From positions 39,196-103,195 of the forward strand of contig JALOBO010000005.1 of assembly GCA_023228225.1 (NCBI GenBank): 64,000 nucleotides of DNA, read 5' to 3'. The DNA is from Clostridia bacterium. GTDB taxonomy: Bacteria; Bacillota; Clostridia; Christensenellales; UBA1242. This document shows, piece after piece, positions 44,121 to 53,667 of the stretch (position 1 is its first letter; each line of letters opens with the position of its first letter). A program made the translations under genes and the position numbers. The notes beneath the pieces were generated by a model. The model had not been told where the DNA came from. It searched no databases and saw only the letters and a list, made by a program, of their open reading frames with translations.

Positions 44121-45472
44121 TTTTTATCTAAACCGTTTACTATTTCAATAAATTTTTGCCCACGGTCAATGTAATCAGAAAACATATCAAAACTGGCACA
44201 CGCTGGCGAAAGCAGTATTACATCACCAGCAATGGCTTTTTTACGGCATTTTAAGACAGCCAATTTTAAATCTTTTGCACTTTCTATATTTACAAATCCA
44301 TTATTAAATGCCGAAATTTTAATTTTTTTTGCGGTTTTGCCCACAACACAAATATAAATTAAATTTGTTGGCAAATCTTTAAAAAACTCATCAAATTTAT
44401 AACCTTTATCACTGCCACCCATAATGATATGAATGGGCCGACTAAAAGTATTTATGCACGCACGAGTGGCTGCAATATTTGTACCTTTTGAATCATTGTA
44501 ATAATCTACTCCATCAATTTTTTTAACAAATTCAATACGATTTTGATGTTCAGTGTAATCGTTAAGTGCATATTTAATTGCTTCTTTATATGCTCCTATC
44601 AAATAAGACACACAGATGCTGGCAAGAGCGTTTGAAATATTGTGTTCGCCTTCCAAATGAATATTACTCTGCGTGCAAATAAAAGTATCGGCATATCCAT
44701 CGCTAAAATAAATATTGCCTGCTTTTAAATACACTCCTTTAACACGCCCTTTTGTGCTAAAATAATAAATTTTACTTTTTAAATTTTCTGCTATTATCAA
44801 ACATTCTGGACGGTCGGCATTAAGAACCGCATAATCATTTTCTGTCATATTTTCAAAAATACGCTTTTTACAAGCGACATAGTTTTTAAATGATTTGTGT
44901 CTGTTTATGTGATCAGGTGTGATATTTGTAAGCACAGCAATATGCGGTTTAAATGTTTGCACCGCTTCAAGTTGAAAACTGCTAACTTCACACACTGCAA
45001 TATCTTCTTTAACCAAATCCTGCACTACTTCACAAAGCGGTGTTCCTACATTACCTACGCTAAACGCATTAAAAGAACTTGCGTTTAATATGTCGGTTGT
45101 CATAAGTGTAATTGTAGTTTTTCCATTTGTCCCCGTTATTGCAATAATTGGTGATTTACAGTTTAAAGAACCTAATTCAAGTTCCGACATTACAGTAATG
45201 CCAAGTTTTTTTGCAACCACAATTTTAGGATTATAAATACTTATTCCTGGACTTATTACCATATAATTAATATTTTTTAAATTTTCTTCATTTAATTCGC
45301 AAAAAAATTGGCAATCGGGAATGCTTTTTCGGACTTCGCTAATTTTTTCCAAATTATCATCAAAAATAAAAGCGTTAGCACCTAATGATTTTATTAATTT
45401 TAAAGCCGCAACGCCACTTGATGCAAGTCCATAAATTAAGACATTTTTATTTAAAAAATCTACCATATTCAC
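44117..45472 (-). CDS. murD: UDP-N-acetylmuramoylalanine-D-glutamate ligase MurD
   Basis: A 451-residue Mur ligase. It has a Rossmann N-terminal domain (VLIYGLASSGVAALKLI), an ATP P-loop ITGTNGKTTITLM (about residue 115), NITPDHINRH, and DSKGTNIAATRACI. It adds D-Glu to UDP-MurNAc-L-Ala. It overlaps ftsW and lies 31 bp after mraY. Confidence 0.97.
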   Translation of the reverse strand: MNMVDFLNKNVLIYGLASSGVAALKLIKSLGANAFIFDDNLEKISEVRKSIPDCQFFCELNEENLKNINYMVISPGISIYNPKIVVAKKLGITVMSELELGSLNCKSPIIAITGTNGKTTITLMTTDILNASSFNAFSVGNVGTPLCEVVQDLVKEDIAVCEVSSFQLEAVQTFKPHIAVLTNITPDHINRHKSFKNYVACKKRIFENMTENDYAVLNADRPECLIIAENLKSKIYYFSTKGRVKGVYLKAGNIYFSDGYADTFICTQSNIHLEGEHNISNALASICVSYLIGAYKEAIKYALNDYTEHQNRIEFVKKIDGVDYYNDSKGTNIAATRACINTFSRPIHIIMGGSDKGYKFDEFFKDLPTNLIYICVVGKTAKKIKISAFNNGFVNIESAKDLKLAVLKCRKKAIAGDVILLSPACASFDMFSDYIDRGQKFIEIVNGLDKK

Positions 45473-45503
45473 TCCGTTATAGCAAAGAGTAATAAGTAGA
45501 TTA

Positions 45504-46499
45504 TTATGCGGTTAACATCACCGCTAATATAAACAACATACTTATTACCATCGTTATAGTAATGTATATGGTAACGATTTTAGTTTCATACATACCTTTT
45601 TTTTGCAGGTGATGATGATACGGTGCCATTAAAAAAACGCGTTTTTTTGTACGTTTAAAGTGTAGTACTTGAATAATATCAGAAAGTGCGGAAACAACAA
45701 ACATAACTCCAAAAAACGGAATTGCAAGGTAAGTTTGGGTAAAAGTAGCAAAGCAAGCAATAAATGCTCCTAATGCAAGTGAACCCGTATCTCCCATAAA
45801 TATTTTTGCTGGGTGAGCGTTGAAGCATAAAAAGCCCAGTATCCCTCCAAATAAACAACCCGCAGTTATTCTCAAATTATTAATTTCTTGTATATACTGA
45901 ATATTTACTGAACTAGGAATTAAAATAAATGAAAGTGTAATTATGGCAATTAAATAAACTTGCATAACACTACCGGCAAGCCCATCAAGTCCATCAGTCA
46001 AATTTACTGAATTAGTACAAGCAATAAAAATAAAGATAATTAGCGGAATTATAAATATACCTATATCAAAATTTATATTTAAAAATGGAATCCATACGAC
46101 AGAGCCGATATAGGTGTTGTTATAAGCAAAAAATGCAACAAGTGTGGCAATTCCAAGTTGTCCAATTATTTTTTGATACGCCCTAAGTCCCTGATTATGT
46201 TTATATTTAATTTTAATATAGTCATCTAAAAAGCCCAATATTCCATAACCTAGCATAACCACAAGCGTAAGAATACTAAAAACTGCTTGTCCAGTAAATA
46301 TTAAAAGTGTCGCAATTATCGTTCCGCCAATAAAAATAATACCACCAATTGTGGGAGTACCTTGTTTAGATTTATGTTCTTCAACATAATTAAGAATAGG
46401 CTGTCCAAATTTAAAACGAGTCATAATTTTAATTATTGTAGGCGAAATAAATATTGAAATTAAAAATGCTAATATAACGCCAAGCAAAATATTAATCAA
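45504..46499 (-). CDS. mraY: Phospho-MurNAc-pentapeptide transferase MraY
   Basis: A 331-residue membrane enzyme with about ten helices making lipid I. Motifs: KQGTPTIGGIIFI, FLDDYIKI, NLTDGLDGLA (catalytic aspartates) and APYHHHLQKKG. One bp from murE; murF, which usually stands between, is missing. Confidence 0.98.
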   Translation of the reverse strand: MINILLGVILAFLISIFISPTIIKIMTRFKFGQPILNYVEEHKSKQGTPTIGGIIFIGGTIIATLLIFTGQAVFSILTLVVMLGYGILGFLDDYIKIKYKHNQGLRAYQKIIGQLGIATLVAFFAYNNTYIGSVVWIPFLNINFDIGIFIIPLIIFIFIACTNSVNLTDGLDGLAGSVMQVYLIAIITLSFILIPSSVNIQYIQEINNLRITAGCLFGGILGFLCFNAHPAKIFMGDTGSLALGAFIACFATFTQTYLAIPFFGVMFVVSALSDIIQVLHFKRTKKRVFLMAPYHHHLQKKGMYETKIVTIYITITMVISMLFILAVMLTA

Positions 46500-46500
46500 T

Positions 46501-47961
46501 TTAATTCCTCCTAATTTCCTCTAAATTTTTTAGTGCTTTTAATACCTCATCTTCATCTTTAAAAGGATATTTTGTGCCTTTCATTTCTTGATAATTTTCT
46601 GCCCCTTTACCGCAAAGCAACACAATATCATTTGTGTTAGCGATTTTTAATGCATATTCTATTGCTTTTTTTCTATTTTCTATTGATACTACATTTTCGG
46701 TATTTAAAATTCCTGTTTTAATTTCCGCAATTATTTCATCGGGATTTTCCGAACGCGGATTATCACTGGTCAGTATAATTATGTCCGATTTTAAAGTTGC
46801 TAACCTACCCATAATTGGTCGTTTTGTGCGGTCGCGGTCGCCCCCACAACCAAATACTGTAATTAACTTTCCTTTACAAATTTGTCTTGCCGTATCCATA
46901 ACTTTTTCTAGTCCATCTGGCGTATGAGCATAATCAATTATTACGGTGTAACCAAATTTTGTAACAATTTGATTAAACCGTCCTTCTACACTCGTAAGCG
47001 AAGCAACCCCTTCTATTATTACATTAACTGGTATTCCGTAAAGCCTAGCAACAGCACACGCACATAGCGTGTTGTAAACATTAAACTGCCCTATTAAATT
47101 TGTTTTAATTTCCGCTAATTCATCAAATAAATTTATAAAAAAAGTAGTACCGCTAACGCTCATATTAATATCTATTGCAAACACATTTGATGGTTCGGTT
47201 ATTCCATAAGAAGCACACATAACATCGGTATTATGAGCAATTAATCTACCATTTTCATCATCAGCATTAATAAGGGCGAGATGACACATTTTACTACTAA
47301 ATAATTTCGCTTTTGTATCAGTATAATGTTCAATAGTTTTAAAATAATCAAGATGATCTTGTGTAATATTTGTAAGGACAGCAATATCGCATTTTACTCC
47401 TGCCATTTTATTTAAATCTAATGCGTGTGCTGTAATTTCCATAACTACAACATTTACTCCGCTTTCATACATTTCATTAAATATTTTGTGTAATTCAATA
47501 GGATCTGGCGTTGTCATATTTGTTGGCAATTTTTTTGTATCAATATAAATAGCGCTTGTGCCTATTAGCCCTACTTTTAGCCCTGCCTCCATAAAAATTT
47601 CTCGTAATAAATATGTCGTTGTGGTTTTTCCATTAGTACCTGTAATACCTATTAATTTCATTTTACTTATAGGATTATGATAAAAATTAGAAGCGACAAT
47701 TCCCATAGCTAATCGGGCATCATCTATTATAATTTGCGGACAAATAGTATCAATTTCTCGTTCGGTTATAAAAGCAACAGCACCATTACTTATAGCCTCT
47801 TTATAATATAAATGACCATCGGTTTTTATACCTCTAAAACAAAAAAATAATCCGCTATTATTAATTTCTTTTGAATTACAAGATAAACTTTTAATTTCTA
47901 AATCTTCTGGATTTAATATTTTTTTTACATTTAAATTATTAATTAATTCGCATAATTTCAT
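46501..47961 (-). CDS. murE: UDP-MurNAc-tripeptide synthetase MurE (meso-DAP type)
   Basis: A 486-residue Mur ligase: GITGTNGKTTTTYLL P-loop (about residue 110), NITQDHLDYF, and the DNPRSENPDEI motif. DNPR is the signature of the meso-diaminopimelate-adding MurE, so the host peptidoglycan is meso-DAP type. One bp upstream of mraY, 85 bp after the PBP gene. Confidence 0.97.
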   Translation of the reverse strand: MKLCELINNLNVKKILNPEDLEIKSLSCNSKEINNSGLFFCFRGIKTDGHLYYKEAISNGAVAFITEREIDTICPQIIIDDARLAMGIVASNFYHNPISKMKLIGITGTNGKTTTTYLLREIFMEAGLKVGLIGTSAIYIDTKKLPTNMTTPDPIELHKIFNEMYESGVNVVVMEITAHALDLNKMAGVKCDIAVLTNITQDHLDYFKTIEHYTDTKAKLFSSKMCHLALINADDENGRLIAHNTDVMCASYGITEPSNVFAIDINMSVSGTTFFINLFDELAEIKTNLIGQFNVYNTLCACAVARLYGIPVNVIIEGVASLTSVEGRFNQIVTKFGYTVIIDYAHTPDGLEKVMDTARQICKGKLITVFGCGGDRDRTKRPIMGRLATLKSDIIILTSDNPRSENPDEIIAEIKTGILNTENVVSIENRKKAIEYALKIANTNDIVLLCGKGAENYQEMKGTKYPFKDEDEVLKALKNLEEIRRN

Positions 47962-48046
47962 ATAGTATTTCCCCTTAATAATATACTAGCAAAAAAATAA
48001 TTCCGAGGCTTTGGCATTTTTATACTTTTTTATACATTTTTATATT

Positions 48047-50005
48047 TTAATCAGTCCTTAATAACACTAAATCATTTTTAGCAAGCATAGTATTTGGTGC
48101 CGGAGTTTGACTAGTGACTATTCCTCCTTCGCCCGCAATTTCATATTGTAGCGATAATCCTAATAATATTGAGCAGGCTTCCGATAAACTTTTACCTGCT
48201 AAATCAGGAGCGACGATGGTTTTTGTAGCAAGGACATCATTTACTACACTAGTAGTGGGCTGTATATTTTTTAGCGTAAAGATTTTTTCAAATATTTGCT
48301 TTACATATGGTGCCGCTACTATACTTCCGTAATAAACGCCATTACCCGGTTCATCAACAACCGCAAGTATTACATATTCAGGATTGTCTGCTGGCGCAAA
48401 TCCTAAGAATGAAGATACATATTTCCCATTTATTATCACACCATTTTCATATTTTTGTGCGGTGCCTGTTTTTCCTCCTATACGATATCCGCTTATATAG
48501 CAATTTTTACCACTGCCCTCTTTTACCACCGTTTCCAATAAATCTTTTACGGTATCCGAAGTGCTTTGTGATATGATATTGCTTCTAATAATTGTTGGAT
48601 TAACAGTTTTTACTAGCGTACCGCTTGATGTAGTAATTTCTTTTAATAAATGTGGTTCGTATAGTGTTCCACCATTTATAGTGGCACAAGAAGCAGTAAT
48701 TAATTGTAACGGAGTTATAGCAACAGACTGACCAAAACCAATACGGGCAAGATCTACAATTTTAACTTCGCTTTCGGGTATTAACATACCACTGCTTTCA
48801 CCATAAAAATCTATTCCTAAATTGCTACCTAACCCAAAAGCATTTAAATAGTCATAAAACTCCTCTATTCCCATTCTAAGCGCTAAATCCATAAACACAG
48901 AGTTACAACTGTTATTTACGGCTTGACTTAATGTTTCGTTCCCGTGTCCCGTAGTTTTCCAGCATTTTATTTTTTGTCCTGCAATTATACGATAGCCAGG
49001 GTCGTAAAATGTATCGGAAGTAGTTACTTTGCCACTATCTATTGCACTTGCCAGCGTAAGAATTTTAAATGTAGAACCTGGTTCATACATATCAACGACC
49101 GAACTAAGCCTAGAATAAGCGTTTAACAGGCTTAAATCATCGCGAGGCACTTCGTTTAGGTCAAACGACGGAGAGGTCCCTATCGCCACGATTTCACCAT
49201 TATTTGGATTCATAACAATAATGCTTGCACTTTTTGCGTTTTGCTCCATAACCATACTTTTTAAAGCACTTTCTACACACATTTGAATTTGATAGTCAAT
49301 TGTAAGTGTTAAATTCAAACCATCTATTGCGGGAATATAAGTTTGCAAAGAACTATCTAACTCTGTGCCTTTTATATCACTTTCAGTTAAACTGTACCCG
49401 TTAACACCTTGAAGATATTTATTATAGTAGGCCTCTAAACCAGATTGCCCCACACCATCAATCGTTGTATAGCCCAAAACTTGACATAGTAAATCATCAT
49501 ACGGATAGAAGCGAGAATTATTTACCGATAAATAAATGCCCGCTGTATTTGTAGATATAATTTGTAATGCTTTTACTTGGTCAACCTGCAATTTAATAAG
49601 AACTTCGGATACATTTTTGTTTTTTGCTTTTTTATAAACATCATCATAATTAAGTCCCAAAATACTAGCAAGCACTTCGGCAACCTTTGCTGGACTTATT
49701 ACATTAGATGCGCGCACATATACATTGTAAGTTGTATAATTTTCGGCAAGCACGGTGCCACTATTATCATATATTAGCCCCCGAACAGCTTGAAGTGGTA
49801 AATCCCTAGTCCATTGACTAAGTGCTTTTTCTTGTAATGACTTGCCTTCTATAAGTTGGATATATCCAAGTCTAAAAAACAACATAAAAAAAATTAAGGT
49901 TATTATCGTAAAACACGCTAATAACCTCTTTTGTATTGATGAAATTGTATATTCATATTTAAGTTTAACTTTTGGCAAAAAACTATTTTCCTCCGAATAA
50001 TCCAC
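48047..50005 (-). CDS. spoVD: Class B penicillin-binding protein (FtsI/SpoVD)
   Basis: A 652-residue transpeptidase: one N-terminal membrane anchor (LLACFTIITLIFFMLFFRLGY), a dimerisation domain, and the transpeptidase with active-site serine in EPGSTFKIL (about residue 310). SCN and KTG (GGKTGTAQKY) boxes follow, and there is one C-terminal PASTA domain (about 595-652). It pairs with FtsW. It overlaps the ftsL-like gene by 23 bp. The single PASTA domain fits the SpoVD type. Confidence 0.93.
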   Translation of the reverse strand: MDYSEENSFLPKVKLKYEYTISSIQKRLLACFTIITLIFFMLFFRLGYIQLIEGKSLQEKALSQWTRDLPLQAVRGLIYDNSGTVLAENYTTYNVYVRASNVISPAKVAEVLASILGLNYDDVYKKAKNKNVSEVLIKLQVDQVKALQIISTNTAGIYLSVNNSRFYPYDDLLCQVLGYTTIDGVGQSGLEAYYNKYLQGVNGYSLTESDIKGTELDSSLQTYIPAIDGLNLTLTIDYQIQMCVESALKSMVMEQNAKSASIIVMNPNNGEIVAIGTSPSFDLNEVPRDDLSLLNAYSRLSSVVDMYEPGSTFKILTLASAIDSGKVTTSDTFYDPGYRIIAGQKIKCWKTTGHGNETLSQAVNNSCNSVFMDLALRMGIEEFYDYLNAFGLGSNLGIDFYGESSGMLIPESEVKIVDLARIGFGQSVAITPLQLITASCATINGGTLYEPHLLKEITTSSGTLVKTVNPTIIRSNIISQSTSDTVKDLLETVVKEGSGKNCYISGYRIGGKTGTAQKYENGVIINGKYVSSFLGFAPADNPEYVILAVVDEPGNGVYYGSIVAAPYVKQIFEKIFTLKNIQPTTSVVNDVLATKTIVAPDLAGKSLSEACSILLGLSLQYEIAGEGGIVTSQTPAPNTMLAKNDLVLLRTD

Positions 50006-50663
50006 TTAAATAATTGCATACCGAGTCAAACCAATTTGTTTGTAATTGCGTACTTATGTTATTCGCTACCGGCAATAAATTAATAAGCACACTATTTTCC
50101 ACAGGTGTCATATCTGCGTGATAAGCGCGTTCGGTAAGATTATCTGCCTTGTTTAATGTGTCGTAAACTCTTTTAATATCCGAAATTGAAATTTCTTCTT
50201 CTGTTATGCTACTAGAAAGCGACTGAATATCAGCAGATACCGAGTTAATTATCACAGCGTTGTTTATCATTAAAGCACCCATTAAAATCATAACCAATGA
50301 ATAAACAGCAATTAAAAGTTTACCTCTAAAATTTAATGCAGGCTGAATATTTTTATTTTTTATAAAAATATCTTTTTGTTGGTCAATACGCTCTTCATTT
50401 TTATTTTGCTGTTCGGGCAATACTTCATTGACTTGCATCAGCGTAGTATAGTCACGCTGAGACTTTTTTTCCTGTTCAACTTCTTCTACCGTGCTATTTG
50501 AATGCATTGAATATTTATCAAAAATATCTTGTAGTGAAATTGCAGAATAATTGTTGTCAAATTTGGTATGCTCGCTATCGTTAGTTTGATTGTTGCCTAT
50601 TATTTTTTCATTTTCTTTTGTAATAACCGTAGTGTCAGACAAATTGTATTTAGTTGGTATCAT
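49983..50663 (-). CDS. ftsL: FtsL/DivIC-like septum protein
   Basis: A 226-residue bitopic protein in the ftsL position between rsmH and the PBP. The cytosolic N-terminal region (about 105 residues) is longer and more acidic than usual. One transmembrane helix (LLIAVYSLVMILMGALMI) is followed by a short coiled-coil (ADIQSLSSSITEEEISISD). FtsL sequences are poorly conserved, so the name rests mainly on position and topology. Confidence 0.72.
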   Translation of the reverse strand: MIPTKYNLSDTTVITKENEKIIGNNQTNDSEHTKFDNNYSAISLQDIFDKYSMHSNSTVEEVEQEKKSQRDYTTLMQVNEVLPEQQNKNEERIDQQKDIFIKNKNIQPALNFRGKLLIAVYSLVMILMGALMINNAVIINSVSADIQSLSSSITEEEISISDIKRVYDTLNKADNLTERAYHADMTPVENSVLINLLPVANNISTQLQTNWFDSVCNYLSGLFGGK

Positions 50664-50710
50664 TATACTATACTCTCCTTTTTACAAACTTATCACTTAA
50701 AATTTAGCGT

Positions 50711-51643
50711 TTAAATTTTTTCTATAATTCTAAGTTTTGCCGAACCTGCTCTTGAATTTATATTCAATTCTTCTTGTGATGGCGAAATTGGTTTTCTGCT
50801 TATATGTTTAATAGTTGCTTTGTGTCCGCATATGCACACTGGTGCGTGTTTGTCGCAAATGCAATCGGTAGCGTATTCGTTAAATACCTCCTTTGCAATG
50901 CGGTCTTCAAGAGTATGAAATGTAATTACACATAGCCTGCCGCCAATATTCAACATACTAATTATATTTTTCAAGGCTTGCCTTAAAAAATATAATTCGC
51001 CGTTAACCTCTATTCTAATCGCTTGAAATGTACGCTTTGCACTGTGTCCGCCACTATATCTAACTTTTGGTGGCAAAGCCTTTTCAATTACTTCTACAAG
51101 TTTTAAAGTGCTTAATATTGGTGATTTTTCACGCTCACGCACAATACTTCTAGCAATACAGTTCCCAAATTTTTCTTCGCCGTATTCAAATAAAATTTTT
51201 GCAAGCTCACTTTCGCTATAATCATTAACCACATCGTAAGCCGTAATACCACTTTCGGTATTCATTCGCATATCAAGCGGTCCATCGTGCATATAAGAAA
51301 ATCCGCGCTCAGCATTATCTATTTGGTATGATGATACACCTAAGTCAACAAGTATTCCATCAATTTTATCTATTTTAAAATTATTAAGTATTTCAATTAT
51401 ATTTTTAAAATCATCATGCACATATTTTACTTTTTCGCCATAACTTTTTAACCTATTTTGCGCAAATTTAATTGCATCTAAATCTTTATCAATTCCAATT
51501 AATAATCCACTATCAATATGCTTTATTATTTCGATGGAATGCCCTGCTCCACCCAAAGTACCATCAACATATATTCCATTAGGCTTTATATTAAGCCCAA
51601 TGACACATTCATTAAGCATTATAGGTATGTGTGCAAATTCCAT
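50711..51643 (-). CDS. rsmH: 16S rRNA (cytosine1402-N4)-methyltransferase RsmH
   Basis: A 310-residue methyltransferase (MraW). The N-terminus HIPIMLNECV and the SAM motif VDGTLGGAGHSIEI are followed by GILVDLGVSSYQIDNAERGFSYMHDGPLDMRM and ITFHTLEDRIAKE. The C-terminal NSRAGSAKLRIIEKI is conserved. It methylates C1402 in the decoding centre. Nine bp after mraZ. A second homologue lies at 58.8 kb. Confidence 0.98.
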   Translation of the reverse strand: MEFAHIPIMLNECVIGLNIKPNGIYVDGTLGGAGHSIEIIKHIDSGLLIGIDKDLDAIKFAQNRLKSYGEKVKYVHDDFKNIIEILNNFKIDKIDGILVDLGVSSYQIDNAERGFSYMHDGPLDMRMNTESGITAYDVVNDYSESELAKILFEYGEEKFGNCIARSIVREREKSPILSTLKLVEVIEKALPPKVRYSGGHSAKRTFQAIRIEVNGELYFLRQALKNIISMLNIGGRLCVITFHTLEDRIAKEVFNEYATDCICDKHAPVCICGHKATIKHISRKPISPSQEELNINSRAGSAKLRIIEKI

Positions 51644-51651
51644 TTTTTCTC

Positions 51652-52116
51652 CTATATGCCATAATTTTTCAAGTCGGAAATGATATTATCAAAACTCTCT
51701 GCAAATTTTTCTTGACTAGTACTATCTTTATTTTCGGAGCCTAATGTATAAGAATTCCATTTTTCTTCACTCCAAATTTCCGCATGCGTTCCCGCACCAA
51801 TAATCACAGCACATTTTTCTATACCACTAAATTCTATTAAATTTGTAGGCAAAACAAAACGACCTTGTGTGTCTTCTTCAATTTCGGTAGCAGATGACAA
51901 AATATATCGCATAGGCTTCCACGCACTAATATCGGAAAGTGGCAACAGTTTTACTTTTTCAATTATCCTATTAATTTCTTCCTGCGAAAAGACAAATAAA
52001 CAGCCATTTGTTCCGCGTGATATAACATAACCGTTTGTAAATTCTCGCCTTAATTTATAAGGCAATCTTAAACGGGACTTGTCATCTAATTGATGTTTAT
52101 ATTCGCCAATTAACAC
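51652..52116 (-). CDS. mraZ: Transcriptional regulator MraZ
   Basis: A 154-residue two-repeat AbrB-like DNA-binding protein (IGEYKHQLDDKSRLRLPYKLR at the start; DTQGRFVLPTNLIEF in the second repeat). It binds repeats upstream of its own dcw operon. The start is GTG at 52116, preceded by AAGGGG 11 nt away. The in-frame ATG at 52143 overlaps the -10 element and would lie upstream of the transcription start, so it is not the start. Confidence 0.92.
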   Translation of the reverse strand: MLIGEYKHQLDDKSRLRLPYKLRREFTNGYVISRGTNGCLFVFSQEEINRIIEKVKLLPLSDISAWKPMRYILSSATEIEEDTQGRFVLPTNLIEFSGIEKCAVIIGAGTHAEIWSEEKWNSYTLGSENKDSTSQEKFAESFDNIISDLKNYGI

Positions 52117-52141
52117 TTTATATCGTTCCCCTTGTACAAAC

Positions 52142-52187
52142 ATTATACATCAAATTGTAACCACAATCAACCACTTTTAACCACTTT
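52142..52187 (-). promoter_or_regulatory. Promoter and MraZ operator of the dcw cluster
   Basis: On the minus strand TTGATT (52165-52170), 17-bp spacer, TATAAT (52142-52147). Three repeats AAAGTGG, AAAGTGG and ATTGTGG lie at exact 10-bp intervals (52181-52187, 52171-52177, 52161-52167) and cover the -35. The AAAGTG repeat form is that described for MraZ boxes in Mollicutes. Confidence 0.85.
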
Positions 52188-52269
52188 TTAAACAAATTGC
52201 TTGCTGTATGTCAAACAATTTGTTTAGTTTTGTATAAAAATGAATATTCTTGGGCTTAAAAAAATATTA

Positions 52270-53652
52270 TCAACGCCCTTGTTCTTCATTAGAATATTTA
52301 CTTATAAAGTAATCTATTTCGGCTAATTTTTTTACGCAAACATTATTAAAATTATCAAATTCCTTTTCACAGTCATATTTGCTTGAATTTTCGGTTTGTG
52401 GTCTAAAAACACAGCCAGAAACATTTTTTTGTAAATTCGTTATTTCTTTTTTTGCATCTTTGAGTTCATCTACATATTCATTTAAATATATGTTTTCTAC
52501 TTTCATAGACAGACAATTTAACAATAAACTTTGTGCTAGTTCTTGACAATCAAAGAAGTATTTGTTTTCACCATTTATTAATTTACTCGTAATCATACTA
52601 ATTACAAATAATATGCTTGGATTATCAAAATTTTCTAAATTTATAAATGGCTCAGTAATTATACTATTTTTTAAATCATTAAGTTCATCTTTAAGTATGA
52701 TGTTTATTTTGTTCAAGTATTTTGTTATAGAATTTTGGTAGTGTTTTTTTAATTCAACGTATAGGCCATATGCTTCATCTTTGGCATAACTAAACAGTTT
52801 CGTTTTTCCAACTAATTGTTCAAGCATTTCTGCAATATTAATTGCATTAAAATAGTTACCTGCAAGGTACGGCAATCTATCTGTAATTTTATTATCTTTA
52901 TCTGACATTAGCAAATGCAAAAAACTATGATTAATATCATATTTAAAAGGTTTCTCGGCACAACTGATACTATCTTTATTAGAATAGTAACAACTACCTT
53001 TATACTGTTGTGCATCAACTATTAATGAAATCTCATGAAGTGAATTAACGGCTTCATCAAGTGCATAATAAGGTGAATGAACATTTTTTAAAGGTTTATG
53101 GGTTAAACTAAGTATATTAAAGCCGGTGCTTGTACTTTTTGAATTTCCAAAATCAAATGCCTGCAATTTGCAAGTGTGTAATAATTCGTGTCCAATTGAA
53201 ATAAATTCATTAAATAAATATGCATCATAATATTTTTGGGATAACGCATTAGATATTTTGTTGTAACTTATATCATTTTTTATAGTTTCAAATTCATCTC
53301 GCGTCAATTTTAATCTATCTTTTTGTTTTTTTGCATAGTTTATTATTTCACTTTTAAAAATTTGCTTGTCATATTGAATTAGTTTATCTTTTATTGTAAA
53401 ACTGGCTGCGCTATCTCCATATTTTGAATAAAAATTTTCCACATACTCAGTAATTTTATTTAAAATATCCGATTGAAATTTTACTTTTTCAATATCTTCA
53501 TAATAATCTGTATAATTAACAAGCGCTCCATTAATAACAGTTAAAGCGGAACTTAAAAATAAATTACGCTGTTTAATATTTTTGTGCTTATTAATATGCT
53601 CATTGAGTACATCGGTTAGTTCTTGTTCTGTTAATAATTTTTCGTTTTGCAT
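52270..53652 (-). CDS. Zincin-like protein, paralogue 3
   Basis: A 460-residue soluble protein, third in a tandem of three paralogues. The zinc-peptidase motif HELLH is at residues 155-159, and the likely third ligand Glu is in LDEAVNSLHE about 40 residues later. A conserved INIAEMLEQLVGK segment (about 275) and C-terminal DCQELAQSLLLNCL (about 377) follow. N-LDE-V-N-x-x-H keeps D, E, N and H but not the second E of the paralogues. No signal peptide. Not recognised as a named family; the zincin fold is inferred from the motif. Confidence 0.72.
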   Translation of the reverse strand: MQNEKLLTEQELTDVLNEHINKHKNIKQRNLFLSSALTVINGALVNYTDYYEDIEKVKFQSDILNKITEYVENFYSKYGDSAASFTIKDKLIQYDKQIFKSEIINYAKKQKDRLKLTRDEFETIKNDISYNKISNALSQKYYDAYLFNEFISIGHELLHTCKLQAFDFGNSKSTSTGFNILSLTHKPLKNVHSPYYALDEAVNSLHEISLIVDAQQYKGSCYYSNKDSISCAEKPFKYDINHSFLHLLMSDKDNKITDRLPYLAGNYFNAINIAEMLEQLVGKTKLFSYAKDEAYGLYVELKKHYQNSITKYLNKINIILKDELNDLKNSIITEPFINLENFDNPSILFVISMITSKLINGENKYFFDCQELAQSLLLNCLSMKVENIYLNEYVDELKDAKKEITNLQKNVSGCVFRPQTENSSKYDCEKEFDNFNNVCVKKLAEIDYFISKYSNEEQGR

Positions 53653-53667
53653 TATTCACTCCAATTT

